Shown: positions 39,590-51,419 of the stretch, piece by piece
Position numbering within the stretch: position 1 is the first letter of the stretch
How the letters are laid out: every line of letters starts with the position of its first letter
Source: Epiperipatus broadwayi
Taxonomy: Eukaryota; Onychophora; Udeonychophora; Euonychophora; Peripatidae
Assembly (NCBI GenBank): GCA_028023455.1
Contig: JAQFVV010012416.1
Coordinates: 729,001-793,000, forward strand
Length of the DNA: 64,000 nucleotides
Direction of reading: 5' to 3'
Translations under genes and position numbers: made by a program
The notes under the pieces: model-generated
What the model saw: the letters and a program-made list of their open reading frames with translations, nothing else
What the model was told of the DNA's origin: nothing
The model's database searches: none

Positions 39590-39740
39590 AGACCATCACT
39601 TTGAAAAAGTTTTAACACCTTACAGCTTTTTAGATAGAAAGACAACTTTAGATATGGAGGAGCAATATAAATTCCAATCAGCTGAAGAAGCATTCACCAA
39701 GTTAAAGAATAGTGTGTATTTCATTAGATATAGCTATTTC
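39590..39740 (+). pseudogene. Weak Gypsy-like retroelement trace
   Basis: A reading frame across this stretch gives FQSAEEAFTKLKNSV preceded by a hydrophobic/basic region. This resembles the W..E...AF..LK segment that joins reverse transcriptase to RNase H in Gypsy-type LTR elements. The usual tryptophan is absent, and no catalytic D, RNase H, integrase or LTR is visible nearby. I consider it suggestive only. Confidence 0.2.
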
Positions 39741-40308
39741 CACTAAATTAATTATATATAGAATTGTTATTCAGCCCAAATTATTGAATAAAAGAGCCAT
39801 GGACAGGCAATAATTGCAATATAAATTCATGAAAAAAATTCCTTTAAAGGTGCTCCAATATTGTGAAAATATAGCAAGATCATCCAACCAATCAATGTAT
39901 TGGATATAATAGCAAATCAAAATGAAAACTGACAAATTTTCATAGCAGAAATAGATTCTAATTATAATATAAAGGACTTTCTTTTAATTGCCATAAAAAG
40001 ATGCAACATTAAATTTATTCACTGGCTAAAACCAGTATAGTGGTAGAGGGGGGGTGGGTAAAAGATGGCTGCAAGATGCTACTGAAACAAGACTAAAAGA
40101 ACCAGCATATGTCATAATAGTCATTCATTGTTTATATAGACATGAATGTGTTTACTTTTAACCTTTTTATTTTTCCTGATGTTAAAATCTTCTAGAAATA
40201 ATTATATATATTTTTTTATTTTTCAGTCAGAGCTTTGACACTAATCTGAATCTTCCTGTGAACTTAACCATCTAGCTAAAAATGTCTAATATCCATTTAC
40301 TGACCACT

Positions 40309-40679
40309 ATTAGACGGTCAAGGAAGAATGGAGAGATGTATGTTAGGAGTAGTAACAAGAGAACAAAAGCTCAATATATGGGGGTAAGAGAACAAACAGG
40401 TGTTACTGATCTCATTGAAAAAAATTAAAAGACTGAAGTGGAGTTGGTTGGACATATTGCTAGAAAAGATAATAATAGATGGACAATTGAAATCTTAAAC
40501 TGGATCCCAAGAGATTGTAAAAGACCCGGAAAGAGACCACATGTGAGATGGATGGATGAAATAAGAAAAGTGTGCAGGGGTGATGTGGAGAAGCTAAAGA
40601 TCAGAGAAGATGGTTTGAACTTGGAGAGACCATCCTGCAGTGGATTGATAATGGTTAATGATGATGATTAGATGGTCAA
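40309..40679 (+). pseudogene. LINE family A 3' fragment with target-site duplications
   Basis: A 5'-truncated copy contains only the C-terminal domain: VREQTGVTDLIE, then VGHIARKDNNRWTIEILNW, RDCKRPGKRPHVRWMDEI and a short tail to a GATGATGATTA 3' end. The flanks are ATTAGACGGTCAA (40309-40321) and ATTAGATGGTCAA (40667-40679), 12 of 13 identical, which defines the insertion. One frameshift lies near 40430. The copy is too short to encode any enzyme. Confidence 0.9.
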
Positions 40680-42228
40680 CTAAATTTGTTCTGGACTATA
40701 TATAATGTCTGAAAGAAAAATCCCAAATTTTGTTGGTGATCCAAAAAAATTCCAACTCACCTAATCCATATTATAGATGGGATAGTTGAATATGTTTAAC
40801 AGTTGTGCTGCCACAATAGTTATATATATATTGCAACATATTATATTTTTATTTCCTAACTTTCATAAATGTTTATTTTCCTGATTTACCATTATTGTTC
40901 TAAATGATCCAATTCAAAACAAAAAAATTCAAAGAAATAAAATTATGTAAATTTTTTGGATGCTTAAAACTGACTAGCAATAGGAATTGATTAATCGTTC
41001 TTTTCACCTAATCTATATAAATTAAAATGTTGTTATTCCAAAAAGATTGGGGAATAACAATATAAAATTTGCAGCTCATTTCATTTATATTACTGCAATT
41101 AAACAATTTTTAAAAAAAAAAAAAAAAAAATAGATTTTCAATTTAATTCAGAATTAATACTAGCCTAAGTAACACAAAGATTTTCAATTAGTATCCATCT
41201 GTTTTGACATGAATATAATCCTTGGTAGCGCAACTCCTATTTATATATTTCATAAATTTAAGTAAAAATATTTAATTAGTTTTATTGAAAAAAAAAAAAA
41301 ATCGTTTAAATTCACACTAATATAACTTTAAATTACTTGTAAACATTAACTATCTATTTCTCAATTTAATTTAGTTTGTCAAAGTTTAAATTTAATTTTT
41401 AGGTTTGTTTAGAAAAAGTGACTAGCATATAAAACCTGATTAACTAGTGAACTACATTCTAAAGAATTACTTCCTTTTTTGTTGCTTTTCAACTTCCTCA
41501 AGTTTACTAGAGAAGAAAAAACAAACAAAAACATTACCATTACAAGTAATATCCCCCCCCTCCCCCAACAACAAAAATTATATTGGATAAAAAAAAATAT
41601 ATATTTTTTATTATTACATGATGGATATAGATGTCTCCAGATACAGGAGAATATTGTTACAATAATTTCTATTAAATAGTATATACGTTTTTTTCTTCCT
41701 CAACTACTTTGGTATAAAATATGCATATGTGCTATGCAGGTGATGAAAGGTGCAAATTTAGCATAGTAATGGATTTTAGATATACAGACACATGGAAAGG
41801 AGCTCTAACTCTTCACTTTTAGAACTAGATCCAGCGACTTCTTCCTAAGCAATACTTAGAATTTGTTAATTAATGAACACTATTTCACATATATATGTAC
41901 ACACAAAAAAAGATAATATAGTAAAGAAGTATACTGAAGTACAACATTTATCACCATTGTCTGCTATTACAAATCACTAGTATGGCAGACTCTTTGAAGC
42001 TCAAATGTTCATTAATTGCAACTTTATTCAGTCACTTGAACTTCTTAGCAACTCCTGAGCTGTTTATGTCATCCCATTGCGAATTACCTTCCTAATTACC
42101 TGATCAAAAATTGCTCCTGTATTTTGAGTTAGCATCCTTTTTATACAGATGAACAAAACTATTTTAGGTTTCAAATTCGGACAATCAAAATAAACAATAC
42201 AAATGTATCTGTTTGCGCAAAGACTTTG
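40680..42228. other. AT-rich non-coding stretch
   Basis: No supportable gene; A-runs near 41110 and 41290 and a C-run near 41551. Confidence 0.5.
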
Positions 42229-42300
42229 TATATAGGTAGTTAGCACATCCACCTACCACAGTCATGACATAAGAGTTCAAATCTGGGCTGGATAAGACTT
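42229..42300 (+). repeat. tRNA-derived SINE-like fragment
   Basis: GGTAGTTAGCACATCC (A-box-like) is followed about 32 nt later by GAGTTCAAATCTGGGC (B-box-like), the normal spacing for a tRNA head. The B-box word matches that of the inverted pair at 27.05-27.25 kb. The 3' body and any A-tail are not identifiable, so the boundary is nominal. Confidence 0.5.
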
Positions 42301-42690
42301 GGAAACTTATCAGATACCAATCAGATTTATCAACCCAGATAATTTATACAGTAGTGTTTACTAAATAACTATCTGGCTATTCTTAACTAGAGAGAAAACA
42401 AGGAAGGAAAACCATCCAACCCTACACCTGGTCAATATAATACTTTTAAAAAAATACTGCAACAGTACAGCAAAGAAAAATGCAGTTCAGTTTTTTTTTA
42501 TAAAGAAAAAAAGTGGAAGGAATAGTAAAGATTTTAAAATGATCTTTATAAGCAACACAATAAATATTTAATACAATTACAGATATTTTTCATTACACAG
42601 TAAAAATAAAAATAATATAATGATTAGAATGGATGGGTGAAGAGATCAAAAAACTTTTAGCTCTGTGAATCAGTGCTAAATCACATTTGT
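42301..42690. other. AT-rich non-coding stretch
   Basis: Nothing recognisable between the SINE-like fragment and the hAT element. Confidence 0.4.
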
Positions 42691-43539
42691 CAGTGATGAC
42701 GAACATATGGCACCTTCAAATTTTTTTACTGGCACGCTGCAAACTATTTATATATCATGATTTTCTTCAATATTTTTGTTGCTAAAATCTGTACTAATAA
42801 AAATTTATTGTAAACTAAAGGTAAAAGAAATAAATATATTAGAATTCAATTTACAACTGAACTCTGATTAGAAGCGATATATTGTATTTTACGTTAAATA
42901 AAGTGGTACTATGTTTTAAGTCAAATAAACTGGTACGAGTATACTGTGGTATCCTATTCCATAAACCTATCAAATTATTCCAATAAAACTAGAAAGTAAA
43001 CTCAGAAAATATTTTATAACTCTTTGAAGTAAGCAAATCTAAAGTAAAAGTAATAAAATGATTTTCATCCTAATCTTTTTTGATCTAAACATGTTGACAC
43101 CATTCATTTTTTTAATGTAATCAAAATCGCGAACAAAGGAACAGAACTGCATAATCAACGCCATCAAATGACGTTTTTTTTTTTTTTGCTTGAAGTTTTG
43201 CTGTAAAAGTGAAATGATAAATCTTTGATTTATAAAATTATTAAAGCTCATTTAAATTTACTTTTAAATAAACTTGTTACCATTATATTAATATAATAGT
43301 GATCAAGTAGTAGAGAATTTCAAAATTGGTGGACTGATAAATATGGAATGATTAGCAAATGCACCAGGGTAGTATATGTTTTATATTCTGGAACAGTTGT
43401 ATTGAGAACAAAACAGAATTATGAGACCAATCGTAAATCGCTCTGTGAAAAAAAGTAAAGATGAATATTGCCAAGGATTTAAAAATTTAAATCTTCAATC
43501 AATATCTATAATGAAATTTATCGAAAATGATTTATTATA

Positions 43540-44946
43540 ACTGCTGCTATTTTTTTTTATTTCAAATGTAATTTCCAAACATGGGAAACCTTTTAATGAT
43601 GGAAAATATATGAAAGAAGCTTGGATGGAATGTGTACCAGTTCTTTTTGAAGATTTTGAAAATAAAGCAAAAATTATCCAGAGCATAAAAGATTTATCAT
43701 TGGCTAGAAATACATTTAAAGAAAGAATCCTGCAAATGGCTAACAATATAACTTACCAACAAAAAAGAGATATAAAATCTTTTAGTTTAATTTCTCTCTG
43801 CTTGATGGAAAGTAGACATACACAGATGTTGTCAAAATTGTATCAATAGTAACTACAGGTGGTGCTTATGATTGGAAAAAAAAAAAAGTTTTAACACTTT
43901 ATTTACCAATCGTATTAGACATTCAATTTTGGGTTTTCATTGCATTATGCATCAGCAGGTTTATGCATGAAGGCCAGTTTTAGTCATTAGATGATGTTAT
44001 GAACATTGTGACTTAAGTTAATCTATTTTATATCTACATATTAAGTGAGATCAACTCAGTATACTAGGGTTTACTTATGTACAACAATGTCCGATGGTTA
44101 AGTTGAGGAAAAGTTCTTCAAAGATTCATCGAGTGTTTAAAAAAAATTAAAATATTTTTATGTAATGAGAAAATCATTAAAAAATATAACGAATTAATGG
44201 ATGTTGAATGGCTTTCAAAATTTATGTCTTTTACTGCTACGTGTTCACATCTAAATGAATTAAATGTGAAACTGCAGGTTATAATAAGACAATTGTTGTC
44301 ATGTTTGATTTGATCAAAGCATTTGAAGTTAAATTACAAATTTTCAATCGTGATGTTATTTCTTACAAGTTCAAATATTTTCCAAATCAAAAAAGTTCTT
44401 GACCGATTTAGAATCTTATGAGAAACCAGATCAAGTAAAATTGACGCAAGACTTTTGTGCTGTTATTCAATCGATAACACAGTCCAGACAATTTTCAGAA
44501 ATATCAAAAATTTATTTTATACCCAGACATAACATCAAGTTAGAAATTTTTGAGTGGCTTAATTTGAAAGATATGAAAAGGCAATCAGTCCATTTTCAAT
44601 CCAGTTCTATATGGAAAGACAAATTTATTGATTTGAGGAATGAGTTAGAAACAATGGAAAATGATCGATTATTGGATATATGTAAAAAGAATGCTGAAGA
44701 GAAACTAGTGACTGCCTGGAATGCTATTCCTGAAATATGTAATTGTTTAAAAAAATTAGTGACATTATATTATCAGTTTTTTCCTCTACATATGCATGTG
44801 AATCATTGTTTTCAGAAACAAATTTAATTAGACAGTTCAGAATGACAGATTAATCTAGTTTAGCATGTACATTATTAAAAATGACAAAATATGAACCAGA
44901 TACAAAATATTTAGTATCCAATGTACAACAGCAAAAATATAAAGTA
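43540..44946 (+). pseudogene. hAT transposase, GTF2IRD2-like, pseudogene
   Basis: Several frames together follow the order of Charlie-type hAT transposases related to GTF2IRD2 and ZBED proteins. They are KHGKPFNDGKYMKEAW and LARNTFKERILQMANNI (43580-43745), then FHCIMHQQV (about 43935), VKLRKSSSKIHRVFKK (near 44095) and LNELNVKLQ (near 44255). A 142-codon frame from 44399 reads YEKPDQVKLTQDF to AWNAIPEICNCL. A frame change near 44785 restores ACESLFSE of the C-terminal dimerisation region, with an in-frame stop soon after. No BED zinc finger is readable upstream. At least four frame disruptions and an in-frame stop make it non-functional. Confidence 0.82.
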
Positions 44947-45045
44947 TAAATCTACAGGTTATTACTTAATATCTATTAATGTTGATTTTATATGTTATTT
45001 CCAAAATTTTGTTTTAAATACTATTAATTATTTACTATTATATTT

Positions 45046-46419
45046 AGTAGTTGTCGAATAGCCACCATATCCCACTCGATGGCGCCGTTTTCGTGCTAAA
45101 ACACATAAAAATGCAGTTTCCGTGGCCGACACGTTCGAACCCGCGTTTTCTATAATACAACTTTTTTGTTGTGCTACAGATTGCAGGCCACTATGTCGCG
45201 TCGCAGTACAGCATGTATGTCGCATCGCAACAAATAAATTTGACGAATTCACACACTTCGTACAATTATTATGGCTTGGTATGAGAGTGTGTGTATTTGA
45301 ATTTGATGGAAATGTGGTTTTTATTGAATTTTTTTTTATTTTAAAATATTGAAATGTTCAGATTTTGTAAAGTAATAATTAACAGACTTTTTACACCGTA
45401 GTGTATTGAAGTTTTAAGTAGTAAATGTTGACGAGATATATGTGTAAAGTGAGTTGGAATTAGGTAACGCATCAAGTAACGTACTGTTCGTAACATTCCA
45501 TGAGACAAACAAGATTCTACCGTGTGTATATTTTTGAAATAAAAAAGAGCGTTAACACAAAAATATCCAGTAAGAAAAGTACAATTGTACAGTTTTTTTA
45601 AATGTCATAAAAAGCATATATTATAAACATGGTTAATAAGTAAAGACATTTTATATATATATTTGTTGTTGTTTAAAAAAGTTTTAGTTTCTTTCTTTTC
45701 TCCGACTACTGTTATACTTTATTGAATATAGTTTACGTTTATTGTTATCATTTATTTTATAGATGTTAGTAAAAAAAAATATTTACAAAAATACGATTTT
45801 GATATTTTTTATTTTAGCATTACAAACAACAGAACACTAATCCTAAAACTAACCCTAAACCTAACTGTAACAACTTTTACTTTTAGATGTCATTCTATTT
45901 GAAATAAAAAATAGTGGTAATATCTGTTTGTCTGTAAAAAAAAAAAAAAAAAAAAAATTAAAACAAAGACTAAAAAAAGTAAAAAATAGCGATAACACAA
46001 TAATATCTGTTTCTCTGTAGAAATAAAATGTAAAAGGAAGACTAAGAAATTTTACTTTTTATTCCGATTATGAGTTTTTAAACAACAACAACAAAAAAAA
46101 AGCCGTAACCCCAGTAAAAAAATCTCCGATAGAAAATTGATTTTTCTAATAAAGCAAACTAAAAAACACGGAATCAAATTGTAATTTGTTTATTTTATTT
46201 TACATTTATTATTATCATTTAATTTGTATACATTAATAAAAAATAATATTTAAAATTAAATAATATTTAAAAAAGACGATTTTCTTTTGTTTTTATTTTC
46301 GCATTACAAAAAACACATCAAAATGATTATAATTAACGGCCTGGGAATGATCATATTTTATAGTTTAAGCGTGAAAACTGCGCCATCGAGTGGGATATGG
46401 TGGCTATTCGACGACAACC
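45046..46419. mobile_element. Nested 1.37-kb TIR element
   Basis: Inverted terminal repeats of about 53 bp (45050-45103 and 46368-46418) share TCGAATAGCCACCATATCC and CACTCGATGGCGC, with a 3-nt indel and few substitutions. TTATATTT occurs just outside both ends (45038-45045 and 46420-46427), consistent with an 8-bp target-site duplication of hAT type. The interior has no transposase similarity. It holds AT-rich sequence, an A23-type tract near 45940 and a short telomere-like patch near 45840 (CTAACCCTAAACCTAAC). Frames at 45028-45352 are artefacts of the GC-richer terminal region. Confidence 0.82.
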
Positions 46420-46865
46420 TTATATTTTACTCAGCTTGTGCTCTTCTAAATAAGTTCACTTGTATTTAGCTTATTTAGAAATTTTGTTTTATAAACTTTT
46501 AAAAACTGCAATAATTAAGTTGTTTACATTTTGATTTAATAACTGTATGACACGCCAATCATTCAATAAATAATTTTTGGAAATTTTTGGCATGCACATA
46601 GGAAAAAGGTTTACCCCAATGATATAGGTTAATCACTGGGACATAAGAACATTTAAAATGCAAGTAGCAATTAACATGTCTGGTAATATCAATACTATAA
46701 TTTGATGATATATAGATACATCAAATAAAGAAATAATTTTAAAATTCAACAAAACATGAAAACTATTCTTTTCATATAGAACATTATGTTTTATTGTAAT
46801 TCTTTCACCAAATCAAAAAACAAAGAGTAAAAAATATGAAAATGAGCTTTGGGTATGGTAAAGTT

Positions 46866-47320
46866 TTTTTTTTTAAAAGTAAACATTCTTTTAAATGATT
46901 TCAATAACTTGACTAATTGCTGTTAACTGAAAGGAAACTTTTAGATTTCTCAGAGTCCTTAAATGAACTGAGCAGGGCAAATCCTAATGTTGCAGCTGTT
47001 ACATGATTATTCATACAATAAACATACAAGGATGGACTGCTCGCCAACAAGTATCAGCTAATTTGACGAATTCACTGGCTTTTTATGGCTAAGGTAGCGT
47101 TTTCTTTTAAAGTTAATATTCTTTTAAATGATTTCAACAATTTGACTAATTGCTGTTAACTGAAAGGAAACTTTTAGATTTGTCAAGTCCTTAAAGAAAC
47201 TGAGCAGGGCAAATTCCTAATGTTGCAGCTGTTACATGATTATTCATACAATAAACGACTATTCGCCAACATGTATCCAGCTAGTTTGACGAGTTCACTG
47301 GCTTTTTACCTCTAAATTTA
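46866..47320 (+). repeat. Two 233-bp monomers at the 5' end of a family A LINE
   Basis: The stretch with TTTTAAATGATTTCAA, CTAATTGCTGTTAACTGAA and GCAGCTGTTACATGATTATTC occurs twice at an offset of about 233 bp (46866-47097 and 47098-47320). The two are clearly diverged but easily aligned. A single more diverged counterpart lies at about 57160-57345, upstream of the other long family A copy. Position just before the endonuclease start suggests a 5' UTR monomer, perhaps promoter-bearing. Confidence 0.8.
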
Positions 47321-49700
47321 GATCAAGAAATATCATGGTCTTTCTTTTCAGCTGCCTGATAGTATTTAAATGAAATATCAGATGACTTTTCTTTAAAGCA
47401 TGATGATTTGTGTGTAAATTAATCATTTTTATATGTTATAGATATTTACAATCTTAACAAAACTATAGTCCTTAGTGTCAGGTGGCAATAAAGTCACCAG
47501 CCAAGGCAGCAGGTGATAGCAAAAAGAGCTAAGAATCTTCCGATTGTGGGTTATGCTGCTGATCTTTTACATAATTATAATTATAAATCACTTTCAAATA
47601 AAAAAAGATTGCATGAATTGGAAAAAAAAACTGTATTATTAAATAAGACATTATTGGATTTTGTCAAGTGAGAAAATGGTTTACAGTGGATATGTTTTTT
47701 AATCATAAAAACATAAATACTGAAAGTAAAAGTGGAGTAAGATTCATTATAAATAAAAAATAAAGTAACATTGTGAAGACTGATAGTATATCAGACAAAG
47801 CAAAATTAATTAGTCAAATTAATGAGATACCAAATGCGGCCAATTAAGATCTATGTCTCAACAAGTTCTGATTGTGATGAAGAAGTAAAGGATTTTTATA
47901 AGAACCTACAAAATGCTTTTGATCAGACCAAATATTTTAAAATTATTGTATGAGAATTTAATATTAGAATTGATAAACAATCCAATGTGCTGTGAGTAAA
48001 TTTGGTTATGGGGTCAGAAATGAGAGGGAAAAGAGACTTGTGAAATTTGCAGCAGAAGGAAACCCGTGTTATAAAAAATGCTAAATGGAAGTACTTAAAG
48101 CATAGCAGAATTAGATTATATTATTCTTAACATAAACTTTCAAAACTGTAACATTCATAGGAAGTGATCTCTGATTAGTGAGATGTAAGATAAATGTTAA
48201 TGCAAAATTTTAGAGAAATGAAATCTACTAATAAAGAAAATATTAATAATTCACATTCCAAATCTTCAAGAACACTTCTAAATTTAAATTAGAACTTGCA
48301 AATTGTTTTAAAATATTAACAGATTTTGAAGATTATTCATTCAGACTAGACTGATAAATTTGTTGAGAACTGCAAAATATGGAAGTGGTATATAAAAAAA
48401 AAAACAATTTACTAATAAATTTTCTGAGACAAAGCAATGTATGAAGAAGGAATATGAAGATTTGTTGAAATGATCAATAAGCTAGTTTTTAAAAAGGAGC
48501 TAATAATGATGTAAAAAAATATAATTGTGAATTGGTAAAGAAAGATATAGAAGATAGTAAAAGTCACAGAAGTGTAATGCAACATCTTGGTATTATTAAA
48601 AGGAAAATTGTTTAGCATTAAGAAATAAAAAATATGCTACTAAAAACAGAAATACTATGAAATGAAAAAGTTCTATAAAAAATAATATAGTAATAAAGAA
48701 CAAAAAACCAAATATCCTCATGAGAAGGACATTAAACATGTAATTAAATCCACGGAAGAAAAAAAGTTCCTAGAAAAGGTATAATTATTATTGATATTTT
48801 AAAAAGAAACGGATTAAGAAATAAAAAAAAAATATTGTTAGCAAAACTATTTAGAAATGATTAAGATGTACCAGATAATTGGAAGAATGCAAGACAAACA
48901 AGATCTTAGGAATTATAGACCTATCAATATTCTATCTGTTCTGTAAAAAAAATCTTTTAGCAAGATAATTACAGGTTATATATATATAGCGAATTCAGAA
49001 TTCTAACTCACCAAAAGAATAGACTTTAGCACAGTGGTTCACATCTATGTATAGAAAGAGAAGTTATAGAAATATGAATTGGCATTTGAAGAATGTTTAT
49101 CAAAATTCGACAGCAAAGATTAGATTACATCATGATACTAAGCAAATTAAGATTGAAAATGTATATGACAGGGTAATTCTATATTTCCAAAACTTTTTAA
49201 AAAAAGTATTGTGTGGCTTATTTAAGTCATATTTGCATATGATACAGTTGTTTTTGTAAATAAGGCTTCACAACTTCAGAAAATGTTGCTAGTTATCAGA
49301 TGAAAGAAAGCAGATCTAAATGATAAATAAAAAACTAAAATAATGTTTTATGGATTTTCTCAAAAAGTAAAAAAACTGATGTTCACGAATTTGATGAAAT
49401 TAAGCTTAGAATTAAACTCTGATGGAGTGCTTTTTGTAGAAAATTATGCCTATGAATTTAAAAAGAAAGGTTTTTAATGTTTTATTAATTCTTGTTTCTG
49501 GATCTAACATTTAACAGAAGAGCAATAGACTTCACACCAGTCAATAAAATATGGCGACACTTTATGAATAACAAGAAGAGATACAAAACATATATGTAAG
49601 AACTAATATCATTAGAGATTAAAATGTAGATGGGCTGGACATCCTGCTAGAAGAAATGATAACAGATGGATAGAAAGATCAATAAAGGTTGAAAATGATT
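46866..49700 (+). pseudogene. LINE family A (RTE-like), long decayed copy
   Basis: After a duplicated 5' region, endonuclease traces follow: YNYKSLSNKKRLHELEK (near 47575), STSSDCDEEVKDFY then KYFKIIV.EFN (degenerate GDFN motif, near 47945), and SKFGYGVRNERGKRLVKFA. An ISD..VR remnant of the SDH motif lies near 48170. The linker (TNKFSETKQCMKKEYEDL) and reverse transcriptase traces follow, for example VPDNWKNARQT and KIENVYDRVI. The catalytic block near 49230 reads FAYDTVVFV in place of FADD, so the active site is lost. The C-terminal GHPARRNDNRW-like segment near 49630 and a GAAAATGATT end close the copy. Stops and frameshifts are abundant. Confidence 0.75.
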
Positions 49701-49717
49701 GGGGATTGCATTCTATC

Positions 49718-50290
49718 TATCCTCAACTATAGCGCGCAAGATAGGGACTGGTTTCTATCTGCTTTTAACACCTTGTGGAGGAGTTCAGTCATAAACATAT
49801 GACCAAAGAAACGTGAAAAAGATGTATGATCCCCAAGATGTACATTTGAGTAGTGTAGTGAAAATTGCACTACAGAAAGGTTATTCATTGTAAGTGGATA
49901 ATCTCTAATCTAATGAATGACTTATAAAAATTATTGATATACTTCCATTAAATGCTTTTGTCAAAGTTGTGAGGGCAGTAAGTTTGACACATCAATTAAC
50001 CTCTAGTATATTGCTATCTATATATTAAACAAAAGCTATGTAAGAGACTTTGATGTGGGCCAAATGATGAGTGTTGGTTCAGCATGAGATGTGCATCTTG
50101 AGAATCATATACCATTCTCACATCTTTGGTCATGTGTTTATGATTACATCCCTCCAAAAGGTGTTAAAAGTAGATAGAAACTAGTCTCTACATTGCATGA
50201 GACTGGTATAATGAAAATTACTCTATAGAAATATTCATGGAGATAATCTGTAATCTAATGAATGACTAATAAAAATTATTAATATAGGTT
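49718..50290. repeat. Composite inverted plus direct repeat
   Basis: An arm at about 49744-49850 (CTGGTTTCTATCTGCTTTTA, AACACCTT, CATAAACATATGACCAAAGA) recurs inverted at about 50085-50190. Next to each arm is a shorter block in direct orientation (49859-49943 and 50212-50287) sharing TAATCTAATGAATGACT and TAAAAATTATT. The mixed polarity is not what a simple TIR element gives. No coding capacity is seen. Confidence 0.75.
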
Positions 50291-50325
50291 CATGTATGCC
50301 AACTTAAAAATGTTATCAAGAGAAC

Positions 50326-50690
50326 ATCATTTTCAACCATTATTGATCCACTGCAGACTGGTCTCTCCAAGTTCAATCCATCTTATCCTCTAGCCTCTCA
50401 TCTCCACATCATCCCTGTACACTTTCTTATTTCATCCATCCATCTCAAATCTCTTGGAATCCAATTTAAGATTCCAATTATCCATCTATTATCATTTCTT
50501 CTAGCAATATATGTCCAACCAAATTTCAATCTCATTTCTTTTAATGATACCAGTAACACCTGTTTGTTCTCTCATCCACGTATTTCATTTTGACTCCTAA
50601 CATATATATCTCTCCATAGTCTTTGAATGGTAACAAAAAAAAACTCCTAACATATATCTCTCCATACTTCTTTGAATGGTGACAAAAAAA
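50326..50690 (-). pseudogene. LINE family A 3' fragment
   Basis: On the minus strand this is the C-terminal domain and 3' end of family A. The 3' end (CATCATTTTCAACCATTATTGAT on the plus strand) matches the other copies, and the upstream part decodes in pieces to the RRNDNRW and EQTGVTGI segments. The 5' side contains a 50-bp tandem duplication (50593-50642, 50643-50690) of the ERYMLG-coding region joined through A-runs. Not coding. Confidence 0.8.
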
Positions 50691-51419
50691 AAAACACCAG
50701 CAGATTATAATGAATAAAGGGCATTCCATGATTTGGGTAGTTATATGACATATGGAAATAAAGGGACATAGGATCAGGATATCATATACATAATATATGT
50801 AAACTGTGGATTAGTTTTGCATATATATCACAAAACAGACATTTAAATCTCTTATTCATCAGACTTTTTATCTTTGTTATTCTCTTTTGGAGTTCTAATT
50901 ACACTCTCTCGTTTACTAGTAACTGCTATTGGTGATGTAAAATTAATAACACATACATGAAATTACATGTAAGATGCAAAAAAATGGAATTTATTATATG
51001 ATGTAGTGAGAAAGAAGAAAAAAAACTGATGCAGAGAAACAGGATTTAATGATAAATTACTAACAATTCTGGAAAACTTTCGAAAATATAAAGTTGGTGG
51101 ATCTTCATGGATTAAAAAAAATTGATGTAATAAAAATTTGTATATATTCATAGCTTCAGTAATTTATATAAGCAATATAACGTTTGATTTTAAGTGGAAT
51201 GATTTGTATCCAATTAATGTTTAGTTTTAAATGAAAATATATACGCTTTTATCAACATTTAAACTGACAGTCCTTCAAAAAAAAAAAACTTCAATTTAAA
51301 AAATAATTGTGGGTGGGGGGGGGGGTATGGCAGGGAAAAAGTTTGTATATAACTAAGTAAACTTGCTTGTGCAATAATTTATAAAAATTACTAAATGAAA
51401 AACTACGTAACGGTATAAA
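50691..51419. other. AT-rich non-coding stretch
   Basis: No gene; G-run near 51310 and ordinary A/T runs. Confidence 0.45.

Larger units (their letters stand above)
42691..46621 (+). mobile_element. hAT (Charlie group) transposon, decayed, with nested insertion
   Basis: The left end begins CAGTGATGACGAACATATGGCAC, a recognisable Charlie-group terminus (usual form CAGTGATGGCGAACC..GGCAC). The right end, read inward on the minus strand from 46621, gives CATTGGGGTAAACCTTTTT then GCATGCC, a degraded partner. Between them lies a hAT transposase pseudogene in the expected orientation and, towards the 3' side, an independent TIR element (45046-46419). Immediate flanks (ACATTTGT and ATATAGGT) agree at only 5 of 8 positions, so the target-site duplication is not secure. 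Removing the nested element leaves about 2.55 kb, a usual size for an autonomous hAT. Confidence 0.72.

Noticed and set aside
45028-45352. Overlapping frames on both strands near 45.1-45.3 kb
   Set aside because: They lie in the GC-richer terminal region of the nested TIR element and extend into its TIR; open length reflects composition.
45838-45878. Interstitial telomeric repeat
   Set aside because: CTAATCCTAAAACTAACCCTAAACCTAAC is short and irregular and lies inside a transposable element; it is not a TTAGGG array.
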